Shown here: one piece after another, positions 47,431 through 56,435 of the stretch
Position numbering within the stretch: position 1 is the first letter of the stretch
Layout of the letters: every line of letters starts with the position of its first letter
Assembly (NCBI GenBank): GCA_012959395.1
Contig: DUDG01000030.1
Location: 1-64,000 of the forward strand
Length of the DNA stretch: 64,000 nucleotides
Source of the DNA: Flavobacteriaceae bacterium
GTDB taxonomy: Bacteria > Bacteroidota > Bacteroidia > Flavobacteriales > Flavobacteriaceae
Direction of reading: 5' to 3'
Program-made: the position numbers and the translations under genes
The notes under the pieces: generated by a model
What the model was told of the DNA's origin: nothing
What the model saw: the letters and a program-made list of their open reading frames with translations, nothing else
Databases searched by the model: none

Positions 47431-48200
47431 TGCTTTTAAAAAGTAAAATTTTAGGAGAGGGTGACCATACTTTAATTATACTACACGGATTTTTAGGAAT
47501 GTCAGATAACTGGAATTCTTATGCAAAGAAAATGATTACATATGGGTTTAAAATTCATTTAATTGATCAAAGAAATCATGGGGAGAGCTTTCATAGTTAT
47601 GATTTTAGTTATAAAATTTTAGCTAATGATTTAAAGTTATATGTAGATCATTATAATCTAAATAATTTTTCTATAATAGGTCATTCAATGGGGGGAAAAA
47701 CAGCTATGATGTTTTCTAATTTATTTCCTGAAAACATTAATAAATTAATTATAGTTGATATTTTACCTATTTATTATAAAAATAATTATGAAAATATTTT
47801 GAAATCTTTAAAAAAATTGGATCTCAAAAATATAAGTTCAAGATCAGAAGCAATGAGTGCATTGTCAGATTCTTTTCCAGACCCTTTATTTCGAGCGTTT
47901 TTATTGAGAAATCTATTCAGGAAAAATGAATATGAATTAGCATTTAGAATAGATTTAGATATTATTTATTATAATTTAAGAGAGATAGAAATTGCACTTC
48001 CAAAAGACCTTTTTTTTGATGGTGAAACTTTGTTTATTAAGGGAGATAAATCTGATTATATTGATGATCAAAAAATGGTTTTAACAAGGAAACAGTTCCC
48101 AAATTCTAAATTGGTCAATATTTCAAATGCAGGTCATTGGGTACATGCAGAAAACCTCAAAGATTTTATTGAAGAGACTTTATTTTTTTTAAAATCTTAA
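47430..48200 (+). CDS. Alpha/beta-fold hydrolase (YbfF-like esterase)
   Basis: 256 aa. Catalytic Ser in GHSMGGK, oxyanion region HGFLGMSDNW, DQRNHGES after strand 4, and His in NAGHWVHAE; complete triad layout. It resembles YbfF-type acyl-ester hydrolases. The natural substrate is unknown. It is adjacent to pdxJ in many flavobacteria and co-transcribed here, but no link to vitamin B6 is known. Confidence 0.9.
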   Translation: MLLKSKILGEGDHTLIILHGFLGMSDNWNSYAKKMITYGFKIHLIDQRNHGESFHSYDFSYKILANDLKLYVDHYNLNNFSIIGHSMGGKTAMMFSNLFPENINKLIIVDILPIYYKNNYENILKSLKKLDLKNISSRSEAMSALSDSFPDPLFRAFLLRNLFRKNEYELAFRIDLDIIYYNLREIEIALPKDLFFDGETLFIKGDKSDYIDDQKMVLTRKQFPNSKLVNISNAGHWVHAENLKDFIEETLFFLKS

Positions 48201-48203
48201 AAG

Positions 48204-48234
48204 TTGTCCACCTTTGTAAAAAGACCTATTTTTA
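48204..48234 (+). promoter_or_regulatory. Promoter for tig-clpP-clpX
   Basis: TTG at 48204-48206, 20-base spacer, TATTTTTA at 48227-48234 (one mismatch), 23 bases before the tig ATG. Confidence 0.45.
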
Positions 48235-48257
48235 CGCCCTAATTTTTAGATTAAATA

Positions 48258-49583
48258 ATGAAAGTTTCAAGAAATGATATAGATAAACTTAATTCAATTT
48301 TATCAGTTGCTATCGATAAATCAGATTACCAGGCAAATGTAGAAAAAGTATTAATTGACTATAAAAAAAGAGCAAATATTCCTGGTTTCAGAAAAGGACA
48401 TACTCCAATAGGTTTAATCAAAAAACAATACGGACCCTCTGTTAAAGTTGATGAAATAAATAAACTGATGCAGAAAGCTTTAAATGATTTTTTAGCAGAA
48501 GAAAAGCTAGCAATTTTAGGTAATCCATTACTTATTGAAAAGTCTGATTTGGATTGGGATTCTGATACATTGACTTTCGAATTCGAAATTGGCCTTTCAC
48601 CTAAATTTGAAGTTTCTTTTAAAAACAAAAAAGCTATTCCATCTTTTGAGATTGATATTGATTCAAAAATGATAGATGATCAAATTAAAAATATTCAAAA
48701 TCAATATGGAAAATTAGTTTCTAAAAAAGTTATAGAAGATGGACTTGAAATAAATGGAACTTTTTCTAATCAAGACTTAGAAGTGAATAATTCTTCTACT
48801 TTTCAATTGAAAAATATTAAAGGTAAATCTAATAAAGAAGCATTTAAAGCTTTGAAAATTGGAGAGAGTTTGGGTTTAAAAACCAGTGGACTTTTTAAAG
48901 AAGATTCAGATTTATCATTTCATTTAAAATTAAATGATCAAAATAGAGATCAAATTAAAAAAGTTCAATTTTTATTAAATGAAATTAATGAAAGACAACC
49001 TGCTGATTTAGATCAAGAATTATTTGACAAGTTATTTGGTAAAGGTATCATCAAATCGGTTACTGAACTCAAAGCTAAATTAAAGTTAGATGCTAAAGGT
49101 AATTTTGTTAACCAAACAGATCAAAAATTATTAAATGATATTAATGATTACTTGATAGATAACACAAAGTTTGATCTTCCAGATATATTTCTTAAAAAGT
49201 GGATGCGGACAGCAGGGGAAAATAAATTATCTAAAGAGGAGGCAGAAGATGAGTATACAAAATCTGAAAAAGGATTAAGGTACCAGCTGATTGAGTCGAA
49301 AATTATTGATCAAAATGATATAAAAATTGATTTGGAACAAATTAAAAACTTTTCAAAAGAGTTGATTAAAATTCAAATGAAACAGTATGGTCAAAATAAT
49401 CCTGACGAAAAAGAACTTGATTCTATTTCTCAAAGAATTTTATCTAATAAGGATGAGGTTAAAAGGATTTCAGATCAGTTATTAAGCAAGAAATTAATTG
49501 AAATATTTAAGTCAAATCTTAAATTCAAAAACAATAAAGTTTCTTATGAGAAATTTATTGAAATGGCTTATAGCAAAAATTAA
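48258..49583 (+). CDS. tig: Trigger factor
   Basis: 441 aa. Ribosome-bound chaperone; the ribosome-binding signature is NIPGFRKGHTPIGLIKKQYG near residue 37. The central PPIase-like domain (about 155-235) is short and poorly conserved, as in other Bacteroidota, so isomerase activity is doubtful. The C-terminal helical arms contain KFDLPDIFLKKWM and YQLIESKI. It is followed by clpP and clpX, the common tig-clpP-clpX order. Confidence 0.93.
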   Translation: MKVSRNDIDKLNSILSVAIDKSDYQANVEKVLIDYKKRANIPGFRKGHTPIGLIKKQYGPSVKVDEINKLMQKALNDFLAEEKLAILGNPLLIEKSDLDWDSDTLTFEFEIGLSPKFEVSFKNKKAIPSFEIDIDSKMIDDQIKNIQNQYGKLVSKKVIEDGLEINGTFSNQDLEVNNSSTFQLKNIKGKSNKEAFKALKIGESLGLKTSGLFKEDSDLSFHLKLNDQNRDQIKKVQFLLNEINERQPADLDQELFDKLFGKGIIKSVTELKAKLKLDAKGNFVNQTDQKLLNDINDYLIDNTKFDLPDIFLKKWMRTAGENKLSKEEAEDEYTKSEKGLRYQLIESKIIDQNDIKIDLEQIKNFSKELIKIQMKQYGQNNPDEKELDSISQRILSNKDEVKRISDQLLSKKLIEIFKSNLKFKNNKVSYEKFIEMAYSKN

Positions 49584-49618
49584 TTAACTTTATTTATAAT
49601 AAGATAAGAACTCTAACT

Positions 49619-50278
49619 ATGGATTACTCAAAAGAATTTAAAGAATATTCTATTAAACATCATGGAATCAACTCTCTATATTATGATAAGTTAGTGAGTA
49701 GCATGACCCCTTACATTATCGAGGAAAGACAGCTAAATGTAGCTCAAATGGACGTTTTTTCCAGATTAATGATGGATAGAATTATTTTTTTAGGTACAGG
49801 GATTAATGATTCAATAGCTAATATTATTCAAGCACAATTGCTTTTTTTAGAGAGTACCGACAAAGATAAAGACATACAAATTTATATTAATTCTCCAGGG
49901 GGTTCTGTTTATGCAGGATTAGGAATTTATGATACTATGCAATTCATTAATCCAGAAGTTGCTACCATTTGCACTGGTATTGCAGCTTCGATGGCAGCTG
50001 TTTTATTATGTGCTGGTCAAAAAGGAAAAAGATCTGGTTTAACTCATTCTAGAGTAATGATACATCAACCTTTAGGGGGAGCTCAAGGGCAAGCTTCAGA
50101 TATTGAAATAACAGCTAGAGAAATAGGAAAGTTAAAAAAGGAATTATATGAAATTATTTCTGTTCATTCTGGTCAAAAATATGATAAAGTACATAGTGAT
50201 AGTGACAGGGATTACTGGATGAAGGCTCAAGAGGCTAAAAAGTATGGAATGATTGATGAAGTATTAAAGAAAAAATAA
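49619..50278 (+). CDS. clpP: ATP-dependent Clp protease proteolytic subunit
   Basis: 219 aa. Catalytic Ser in GIAASMAAVLL, His in THSRVMIHQPLGG, Asp later in DSDRDYWM. It forms the 14-subunit degradation chamber used with ClpX, encoded 70 bases downstream. That gap contains only a 17-codon ORF, rejected below. Length and motifs are normal. Confidence 0.97.
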   Translation: MDYSKEFKEYSIKHHGINSLYYDKLVSSMTPYIIEERQLNVAQMDVFSRLMMDRIIFLGTGINDSIANIIQAQLLFLESTDKDKDIQIYINSPGGSVYAGLGIYDTMQFINPEVATICTGIAASMAAVLLCAGQKGKRSGLTHSRVMIHQPLGGAQGQASDIEITAREIGKLKKELYEIISVHSGQKYDKVHSDSDRDYWMKAQEAKKYGMIDEVLKKK

Positions 50279-50347
50279 AAATTCATGAATAATAAAAAAA
50301 TTTATTTTTCAGTAGCTTTTATATTTTTATTTATTTAATTAGATAAT

Positions 50348-51577
50348 ATGTCTGATAAAAATTTAATCTGTTCTTTTTGTGGATTAAGTAAGGTACAAAC
50401 TAATTTGCTTGTTGCTGGACAAGAGGCTCATATTTGTGATAGTTGTATTGAGCAAGCTTATGGTATTATTATTGAAGAATCTAAAAGAGGAGAAGATTCC
50501 TTAAAAAATGAAGAATTTAAGATTTCTAAGCCTAAAGAAATTAAAGGTTTTTTAGATGATTATGTTATTGGTCAAGACCAGACTAAAAAGGTTTTGTCTG
50601 TTGCAGTATACAATCATTATAAAAGATTAAACCAAAAACAATCAAAAAATGATATTGAAATAGATAAAAGCAATATTCTTATTGTTGGTCAGACTGGTAC
50701 TGGGAAAACCTTGTTAGCAAAAACCATAGCTAAAATGCTTGATGTTCCATTAGCAATTGTTGACGCGACAGTTCTTACTGAAGCAGGATATGTTGGGGAG
50801 GATGTAGAAACAATATTAACAAGACTTTTACAAGCATCAGATTATGATCAAGATAAAGCAGAGAGAGGTATAGTTTTTATTGATGAGATTGATAAAATAG
50901 CTAGAAAAAGTGATAATCCATCAATTACAAGAGATGTTTCAGGTGAAGGGGTGCAGCAAGCACTATTGAAGCTATTAGAAGGAGCTATAGTTAATGTTCC
51001 TCCTAAAGGGGGAAGAAAGCATCCTGATCAAGAATTCATAGAATTGGATACTCAAAACATATTGTTTATAGCAGGAGGTGCTTTTAATGGAATAGAAAGA
51101 ATTATTTCAAAGAGGTTAAATATGCAAGTTGTAGGATATAAAAATCCTAAAGATAAAAATACAAATTTTGATAATTTACTAACTTACATATCCCCTAAAG
51201 ATCTTAAAGATTTTGGTCTTATACCTGAAATTTTAGGTAGATTACCAGTTCTGTCATATATGAACAATCTTGATAAGAAAGCGCTGAGATCAATATTGAC
51301 TGAACCAAAAAATGCTATAATTAAACAATTTGAAAAGCTTTTTGAAATGGATGATATTAATATTTCATTTACAGATGAAGGACTTGATTATATAGTAGAA
51401 AAAGCTTTAGAATATAAACTAGGAGCAAGAGGTTTAAGATCAATATGTGAAATAGTTTTAAATGATGCCATGTTTGAATTGCCAAGTTCAAAAAGAAAAA
51501 AATTAACTATTGACAAAAATTATATTTTAAATAAATTATCTGATTCAAGTTTAAATATTTTGAAGGCCGCTTCTTAA
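50348..51577 (+). CDS. clpX: ATP-dependent Clp protease ATP-binding subunit ClpX
   Basis: 409 aa. The N-terminal zinc domain has four cysteines ([12 protein letters not shown]). AAA+ core: Walker [13 protein letters not shown], Walker [23 protein letters not shown], and sensor 2 in LGARGLR. It unfolds tagged substrates and feeds ClpP. Its stop overlaps the convergent GH3-like gene by four bases. Confidence 0.97.
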   Translation: MSDKNLICSFCGLSKVQTNLLVAGQEAHICDSCIEQAYGIIIEESKRGEDSLKNEEFKISKPKEIKGFLDDYVIGQDQTKKVLSVAVYNHYKRLNQKQSKNDIEIDKSNILIVGQTGTGKTLLAKTIAKMLDVPLAIVDATVLTEAGYVGEDVETILTRLLQASDYDQDKAERGIVFIDEIDKIARKSDNPSITRDVSGEGVQQALLKLLEGAIVNVPPKGGRKHPDQEFIELDTQNILFIAGGAFNGIERIISKRLNMQVVGYKNPKDKNTNFDNLLTYISPKDLKDFGLIPEILGRLPVLSYMNNLDKKALRSILTEPKNAIIKQFEKLFEMDDINISFTDEGLDYIVEKALEYKLGARGLRSICEIVLNDAMFELPSSKRKKLTIDKNYILNKLSDSSLNILKAAS

Positions 51578-53082
51578 TTTAATTTTAATAATTCTTCTAT
51601 TAATCCTCTATTGTTACAAAGTCTAGGCACCTTGTTTTGTCCACCTAATTTCTTTTTGTTTTTAAGCCAAGTATAAAATAAATTTTTTTTGGCCACTTTA
51701 ATTTCAAGTTCGGACATTGTAATATTTTTAAATCTTTTTGATTTGTAATCTGAATTTGTTTTTTTAAGATTATCATCTAAATCAGTTGTAAATTGTATTA
51801 AATCTTTTGGAGGGTCATTAAATTCTATTAACCATTCATGATGTCCTGAGTTTCCATTATCCATAAAAAATGGAGCAGCAGTATAATCCACAATAGATGA
51901 TTTATGAGATATTAGCGTTTGTTCTAGGGCTTTCTCAGCATTTTCAATTATTAGTTCTTCTCCAAATGCATTTATAAAGTTTTTAATACGTCCTGTTATT
52001 TGAATTCTAAAAGGAAATACAGAAGTAAATCTAATCGTATCACCTATTATATATCTCCAAAGACCAGAATTGGTAGATATTATAATCACATAGTTTATTT
52101 TTTTTCTGACTTGTGAAAGATTTATTATTTTTTGATTTAGTTTGCCATAATTTTTGGCTTCAATAAATTCATAATAAATACCATAGTCAAGCATAAGTAA
52201 TAGTTCATTAGAATCATTACTATCTTGAATTGCAAAAAATCCTTCAGAAGCATTATACGTTTCATAAAATTTAACATCTTTATTCAGTATTTTTTTAAAC
52301 TCATTACGATAAGGATTGAAATTAACCCCCCCATGAAAATATACTTCAAGATTTTCCCAAATCTGATCAATATTTGTTTTATTACTTCTAAGTAATATGT
52401 TATTTAATAGGTTTAACATCCAGGATGGGACACCTGCTAAACTCGTTACATCTTCATTTAAAGTATTTTTTATTATTGCTTCAATTTTTTCATCCCACTT
52501 ATCCATAAGTGAAATTTCATTGTTTGGAGTACTAATCATCTCTGCCCAAATTGGTAAATTATCAATTAAAATAGCTGACAAATCTCCAAAATAATTATTG
52601 TTATTTTCATATAGTTTTTTACTTCCTCCAAGCCTTAGTGATTTTCCAGAAAATAAATTAGAGTTAACATTATTATTAATGTAAAGACATAGAACATCTT
52701 TACCTGCTTTAAAATGACAATCTTCAAGACATTCATTACTCACAGGAATGAATTTACTAACTGAGTTAGTAGTACCACTTGATTGAGCATACCATTTTAT
52801 TGGATTGTGCCAAAAAATATTTTGCTCCCCCTTTATGGATCGCTCAATTAATTTAAAAAAATCTTCATAATTGCTTAAAGGTACTCGACTTGAAAATGTT
52901 TCATAATTTTTAATTGATTTAAAATCATGTTTATGTCCAAATTCTGTATTTTTTGCACTATTTATTAATGTTGTTAAAACTTCATCTTGAACTTCTAAAG
53001 GATATTTCATAAACAACTCAATTTGGTGAATTCTTTTTTTTAGAAACCAAGCCATTACAGTATTTAGAAAAGAAAAAGGCAT
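51574..53082 (-). CDS. GH3 (auxin-responsive promoter) family protein
   Basis: 502 aa from the ATG at 53080-53082 ([18 protein letters not shown]); the track's 53169 start adds 29 residues that look non-coding. GH3 proteins are adenylate-forming acyl-acid amido synthetases in plants. The ATP-binding-type motif [17 protein letters not shown] and later [12 protein letters not shown] and YIIGDTIRF match the superfamily. Bacterial members are common in Bacteroidota, but substrate and role are unknown. Divergent from the DUF2797 gene. Confidence 0.9.
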   Translation of the reverse strand: MPFSFLNTVMAWFLKKRIHQIELFMKYPLEVQDEVLTTLINSAKNTEFGHKHDFKSIKNYETFSSRVPLSNYEDFFKLIERSIKGEQNIFWHNPIKWYAQSSGTTNSVSKFIPVSNECLEDCHFKAGKDVLCLYINNNVNSNLFSGKSLRLGGSKKLYENNNNYFGDLSAILIDNLPIWAEMISTPNNEISLMDKWDEKIEAIIKNTLNEDVTSLAGVPSWMLNLLNNILLRSNKTNIDQIWENLEVYFHGGVNFNPYRNEFKKILNKDVKFYETYNASEGFFAIQDSNDSNELLLMLDYGIYYEFIEAKNYGKLNQKIINLSQVRKKINYVIIISTNSGLWRYIIGDTIRFTSVFPFRIQITGRIKNFINAFGEELIIENAEKALEQTLISHKSSIVDYTAAPFFMDNGNSGHHEWLIEFNDPPKDLIQFTTDLDDNLKKTNSDYKSKRFKNITMSELEIKVAKKNLFYTWLKNKKKLGGQNKVPRLCNNRGLIEELLKLN

Positions 53083-53128
53083 TTTTATAGTATCTTTATT
53101 TGAATAAAAATAATTTATTTTTTTTAAT

Positions 53129-53923
53129 ATGTTCCAAAATGTTTTGATTAAAATGAAAGTAGAAAACAATGAACAAGTTGATTATTTTCTAGATTTCAAG
53201 AATAATTTTATTCACATGAATCAATTAATTGGAAAAAAAATAATTTTAAAATTTAAAGGTTATGAATGTTTAAACTGTCAATCTAATTTAGAGATTTACC
53301 GACAGGGATATTGTAAGAAATGCTTTTTTGAAATACCTAGTACTGCTCAATGGGTAATGAAACCAGAGTTAAGTAAAGCTCATTTAAATATAGAAGAAAG
53401 AGATTTAGAATATGAAAAATCAGTTCAATTAAAACCGCATATTGTTTATTTGGCTTTTTCTAGTGAAATAAAAGTTGGTGTAACAAGAAAAACTCAAGTC
53501 CCATATAGATGGATTGATCAAGGAGCTATTAAAGCTATACAAATATTAGAATTACCAAATCGTTATTTGGCTGGGATTAGTGAAGTTGAACTAAAAAAAC
53601 ATTACTCTGACAAAACTAATTGGAGAGAAATGCTTAAGGTAAATAATACTCAAATAGACTTGGAAAGTGAAAGAATAAATTCATTAAAATCACTTCCAAA
53701 TGAAGTTTTAAGTTTTTGCAACGATCAATCTTTTAAAACATTCAACATAAGTTATCCTGTTCAAAAACATCCTATAAAGCCCAAAAGTTTAAATATTATT
53801 AAAGAGAATAGTTTTTCTGGCGAATTAGTGGGTATTAAAGGTCAATATCTAATTTTTAGTGACGATACTGTTTTTAATGTAAGATCTAATGAAGGAATTG
53901 TTGTGAGTATTGAATTAGATTAA
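53129..53923 (+). CDS. DUF2797 family protein
   Basis: 264 aa. A zinc-ribbon-like pair, CLNC and CKKC, lies near 48-70. A segment VYLAFSSEIKVGVTRKTQVPYRWIDQGA resembles the strand-loop of GIY-YIG-type folds. DUF2797 has no assigned function that I know. The ATG at 53129 is chosen because residues before VLIKM match the usual beginning of the family. It overlaps the convergent transporter gene by four bases. Confidence 0.85.
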   Translation: MFQNVLIKMKVENNEQVDYFLDFKNNFIHMNQLIGKKIILKFKGYECLNCQSNLEIYRQGYCKKCFFEIPSTAQWVMKPELSKAHLNIEERDLEYEKSVQLKPHIVYLAFSSEIKVGVTRKTQVPYRWIDQGAIKAIQILELPNRYLAGISEVELKKHYSDKTNWREMLKVNNTQIDLESERINSLKSLPNEVLSFCNDQSFKTFNISYPVQKHPIKPKSLNIIKENSFSGELVGIKGQYLIFSDDTVFNVRSNEGIVVSIELD

Positions 53924-54621
53924 AGTGTAATTTCCTCTCCAATTTTTAAATTAAATTTTTCCCTAAATAAATAAACGAATAGATATAAAAGAGGGGTGTC
54001 TAAAAGAGCAATAATTATTTTAAAAATAATCCCTGATATTGCAAGACCCCAAAAACTTTCCCATTTTAGCACATTAAATAAACATAGTAAAGATATTACA
54101 GTTATTGTATCAATAATTTGAGAGCTAAAAGTTGAAAAATTATTTCTTAGCCATAACATTTTTCCTTTTGTTAAGTTTTTCCAAAAGTGATAAATTTTAA
54201 TATCAATAAACTGGGCAAATAAGTATGCTAACATAGAAGCTAATACAGCCAGTCCTGATAAAGAAAAGACCTTGGAAAAAGTTTCATTATCAATTGGTGA
54301 AGAAGTTAATGCTGGGACACTGTTAGATATAAAAATAATTAATAATGAAAAAAATGAAGCGAAAATACCAGCTATTACAACTTGGTTAGCTTTTTTTTGG
54401 CCATAAATTTCTGAAATTAAGTCTGTCACTAAAAATGTTATTGGATAAGGAAGAATTCCTACAGAAAGCTCAAATAATTGAATTCCACCAATAGATAAAT
54501 TAAAAGGGTACCAGTAAAAAAATTTTTGAAAAATTAGATTTGAAACTACTAAGGAAGTTATAAATAAAGCAGACAGGTATAAATATATTTTATTAGCTAA
54601 AATTTTTTTTGATTCAGACAT
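53920..54621 (-). CDS. Queuosine precursor transporter (VUT/YhhQ family)
   Basis: 233 aa with about six membrane segments. The family signature is LPYPITFLVTDLISEIYGQKKAN, with SMLAYLFAQFIDIKIYHFWKN and STFSSQIIDTITVI. YhhQ-type proteins import 7-cyano-7-deazaguanine or related bases for queuosine modification of tRNA. No queuosine biosynthesis genes are in the window. Inner-membrane location. Confidence 0.92.
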   Translation of the reverse strand: MSESKKILANKIYLYLSALFITSLVVSNLIFQKFFYWYPFNLSIGGIQLFELSVGILPYPITFLVTDLISEIYGQKKANQVVIAGIFASFFSLLIIFISNSVPALTSSPIDNETFSKVFSLSGLAVLASMLAYLFAQFIDIKIYHFWKNLTKGKMLWLRNNFSTFSSQIIDTITVISLLCLFNVLKWESFWGLAISGIIFKIIIALLDTPLLYLFVYLFREKFNLKIGEEITL

Positions 54622-54697
54622 TTTTATTTCTAATTATTTAAAAATAGTACATTAATAAAGATAAGATATTATAAATTCTTTTTTTTAATTTGGCTTA

Positions 54698-55828
54698 ATG
54701 AAGACGAATAAAGTTTTACTATCAATTGGAAGTAATATAGGAGATAGAAAAAAAAATATACAAACTGCTTTAAATCTAATTGATCAAAAAATTGGAGATG
54801 TTATCTCAATTTCAAAATTATACCAAACTCCATCTTTAGGTTTTATTGGAGATGATTTTTATAATTGTTGCATAGCTATTAGTACGAAACTAGATCCTTT
54901 AGAAGTTTTAAATAGAATATTTATAATTGAAAAAGAAGGAGGAAGATTAAGAAACAATACCAAAAAATATAAATCAAGAACAATAGATATAGATATATTA
55001 TTTTATGAAAATAAAATAATAAATTCTTTAGAGCTTAAGATTCCCCATCCGCATCTTCAAGAAAGGGCATTTGTAATTCTTCCACTATTAGATATAGCTA
55101 AAAGCAAAATTCATCCAATATTAAAAATTACTATAGCGGAATTAAAAGATGATTTGAAAGATTTAAATTCAATTCATCAGCTAGAGTATGTTTTAAAAAT
55201 GCCAATTTTAAATACGATGGAATTATTCAACAATATCGTAATTGAAGGTAATATAGGAATTGGTAAAACAACTTTATCGAAAAAACTTTCAAAAGATTTA
55301 AATAAGAATTTAATATTAGAAGGTTTTAAAGAAAATCCATTTTTAGATAAATTTTATCAAGATCCAAATAGATATGCTTTAAACTTAGAACTTACTTTTC
55401 TAATAGATAGATGTAGACAGTTAAATGATTATAAAAATCAAATGGATTTATTTAAATCAGGAGTAGTTTTCGACTATGATATATTTAAATCATTAATTTT
55501 TGCTGGAGTTACTTTGTCAGAAATTGATTTTAATTTATTTAGAAGCATTTTTTATTCTATGACTAAGGACTTATTAAAATCTAATTTGGTTATATGTCTA
55601 TTACAAACAACAGACAAATTACTTATAAATATTAATAAGAGAGGAAGGAATTATGAAAAAGATATTAATAAAGATTATTTAGATAAAATAAGTAATGCTT
55701 ATTTAAATTATTTAAATAACAGACCTGAATTAAATGTAGTGTTTGTTGATGTTTCAGACTTAGATTTTGTTGAAAAAGATGAAGATTATCTAAAATTATT
55801 ATTTAGAATTAAACAAAAATTAAGATAG
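54698..55828 (+). CDS. folK: Fusion of HPPK (FolK) and deoxynucleoside kinase
   Basis: 376 aa. Residues 1-165 are 6-hydroxymethyl-dihydropterin pyrophosphokinase (LSIGSNIGDRKKNIQTAL, KEGGRLRNNTKKYKSRTIDIDILF, HPHLQERAFVILPL), a folate step. Residues about 175-376 are a deoxynucleoside kinase: P-loop EGNIGIGKTTL near 183, ENPFLDKFYQDPNRYALNLE, and the lid-like NKRGRNYEK. The linker is short and the frame unbroken. I recall such fusions in other flavobacteria, the kinase part preferring deoxyadenosine; specificity here is inferred. It overlaps the convergent methyltransferase gene by nine bases. Confidence 0.93.
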   Translation: MKTNKVLLSIGSNIGDRKKNIQTALNLIDQKIGDVISISKLYQTPSLGFIGDDFYNCCIAISTKLDPLEVLNRIFIIEKEGGRLRNNTKKYKSRTIDIDILFYENKIINSLELKIPHPHLQERAFVILPLLDIAKSKIHPILKITIAELKDDLKDLNSIHQLEYVLKMPILNTMELFNNIVIEGNIGIGKTTLSKKLSKDLNKNLILEGFKENPFLDKFYQDPNRYALNLELTFLIDRCRQLNDYKNQMDLFKSGVVFDYDIFKSLIFAGVTLSEIDFNLFRSIFYSMTKDLLKSNLVICLLQTTDKLLININKRGRNYEKDINKDYLDKISNAYLNYLNNRPELNVVFVDVSDLDFVEKDEDYLKLLFRIKQKLR

Positions 55829-56347
55829 AGCCTTAAAGAATTCCCAAATTAATATTCCAGAACAAATAGATACGTTTAAAGAATGTTTAGTTCCATATTG
55901 AGGGATTTCAATCACATCATCAGACAAATTAATAGCATTTTGCGAAACCCCTTTTACTTCATTTCCAAAAATCAAAGCGTGTTTGCTATTACTAGGAATG
56001 GTTAAATCTTTAAGTTTTTTAGACCTATCAGCTTGTTCAATGCTCCATATAAAAATATTTTCTTTTTTAAGATTTATTATAAGTTCTTCAATATTTTTTG
56101 AATATTCCCAATCTACGCTTTCTGTAGATCCTAAAGCTGTTTTATGGATGTCTTTATTTGGGGGACATGCTGTAATTCCACATAAATAAATTTTTTCAAT
56201 TAAAAATGCATCTGAAGTTCTAAAAACAGATCCAATGTTGTTCAAGCTTCTAATATCATCTAAAATTATTATTAATGGTGTTTTAGAAATTTTTTTAAAT
56301 TCATCTATTTCAATTCGTTCGAGTTCGCTATTTTTTAATTTTCTCAT
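55820..56347 (-). CDS. TrmH/SpoU family RNA 2'-O-methyltransferase
   Basis: 175 aa, the short SPOUT form. Motif 1 IILDDIRSLNNIGSVFRTSDAF, motif 2 HALIFGNEVKGVS, motif 3 IPQYGTKHSLNVSICSGILIWEF form the knotted SAM site. It methylates a ribose in tRNA or rRNA; which one cannot be told from sequence. Divergent from mutS across about 88 bases. Confidence 0.92.
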   Translation of the reverse strand: MRKLKNSELERIEIDEFKKISKTPLIIILDDIRSLNNIGSVFRTSDAFLIEKIYLCGITACPPNKDIHKTALGSTESVDWEYSKNIEELIINLKKENIFIWSIEQADRSKKLKDLTIPSNSKHALIFGNEVKGVSQNAINLSDDVIEIPQYGTKHSLNVSICSGILIWEFFKALS

Positions 56348-56435
56348 TTAGATTTGAATACATATAATTAAGATTTCACAAAGTAATAGATTAAATTTCT
56401 AAATAATAGTAAATTAGCTTTTAATCAACTATAAA

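Noticed and set aside
50285-50338. 17-codon hydrophobic ORF between clpP and clpX (MNNKKIYFSVAFIFLFI)
   Set aside because: Too short and in A+T-rich DNA; likely chance. No sign of conservation can be judged here.
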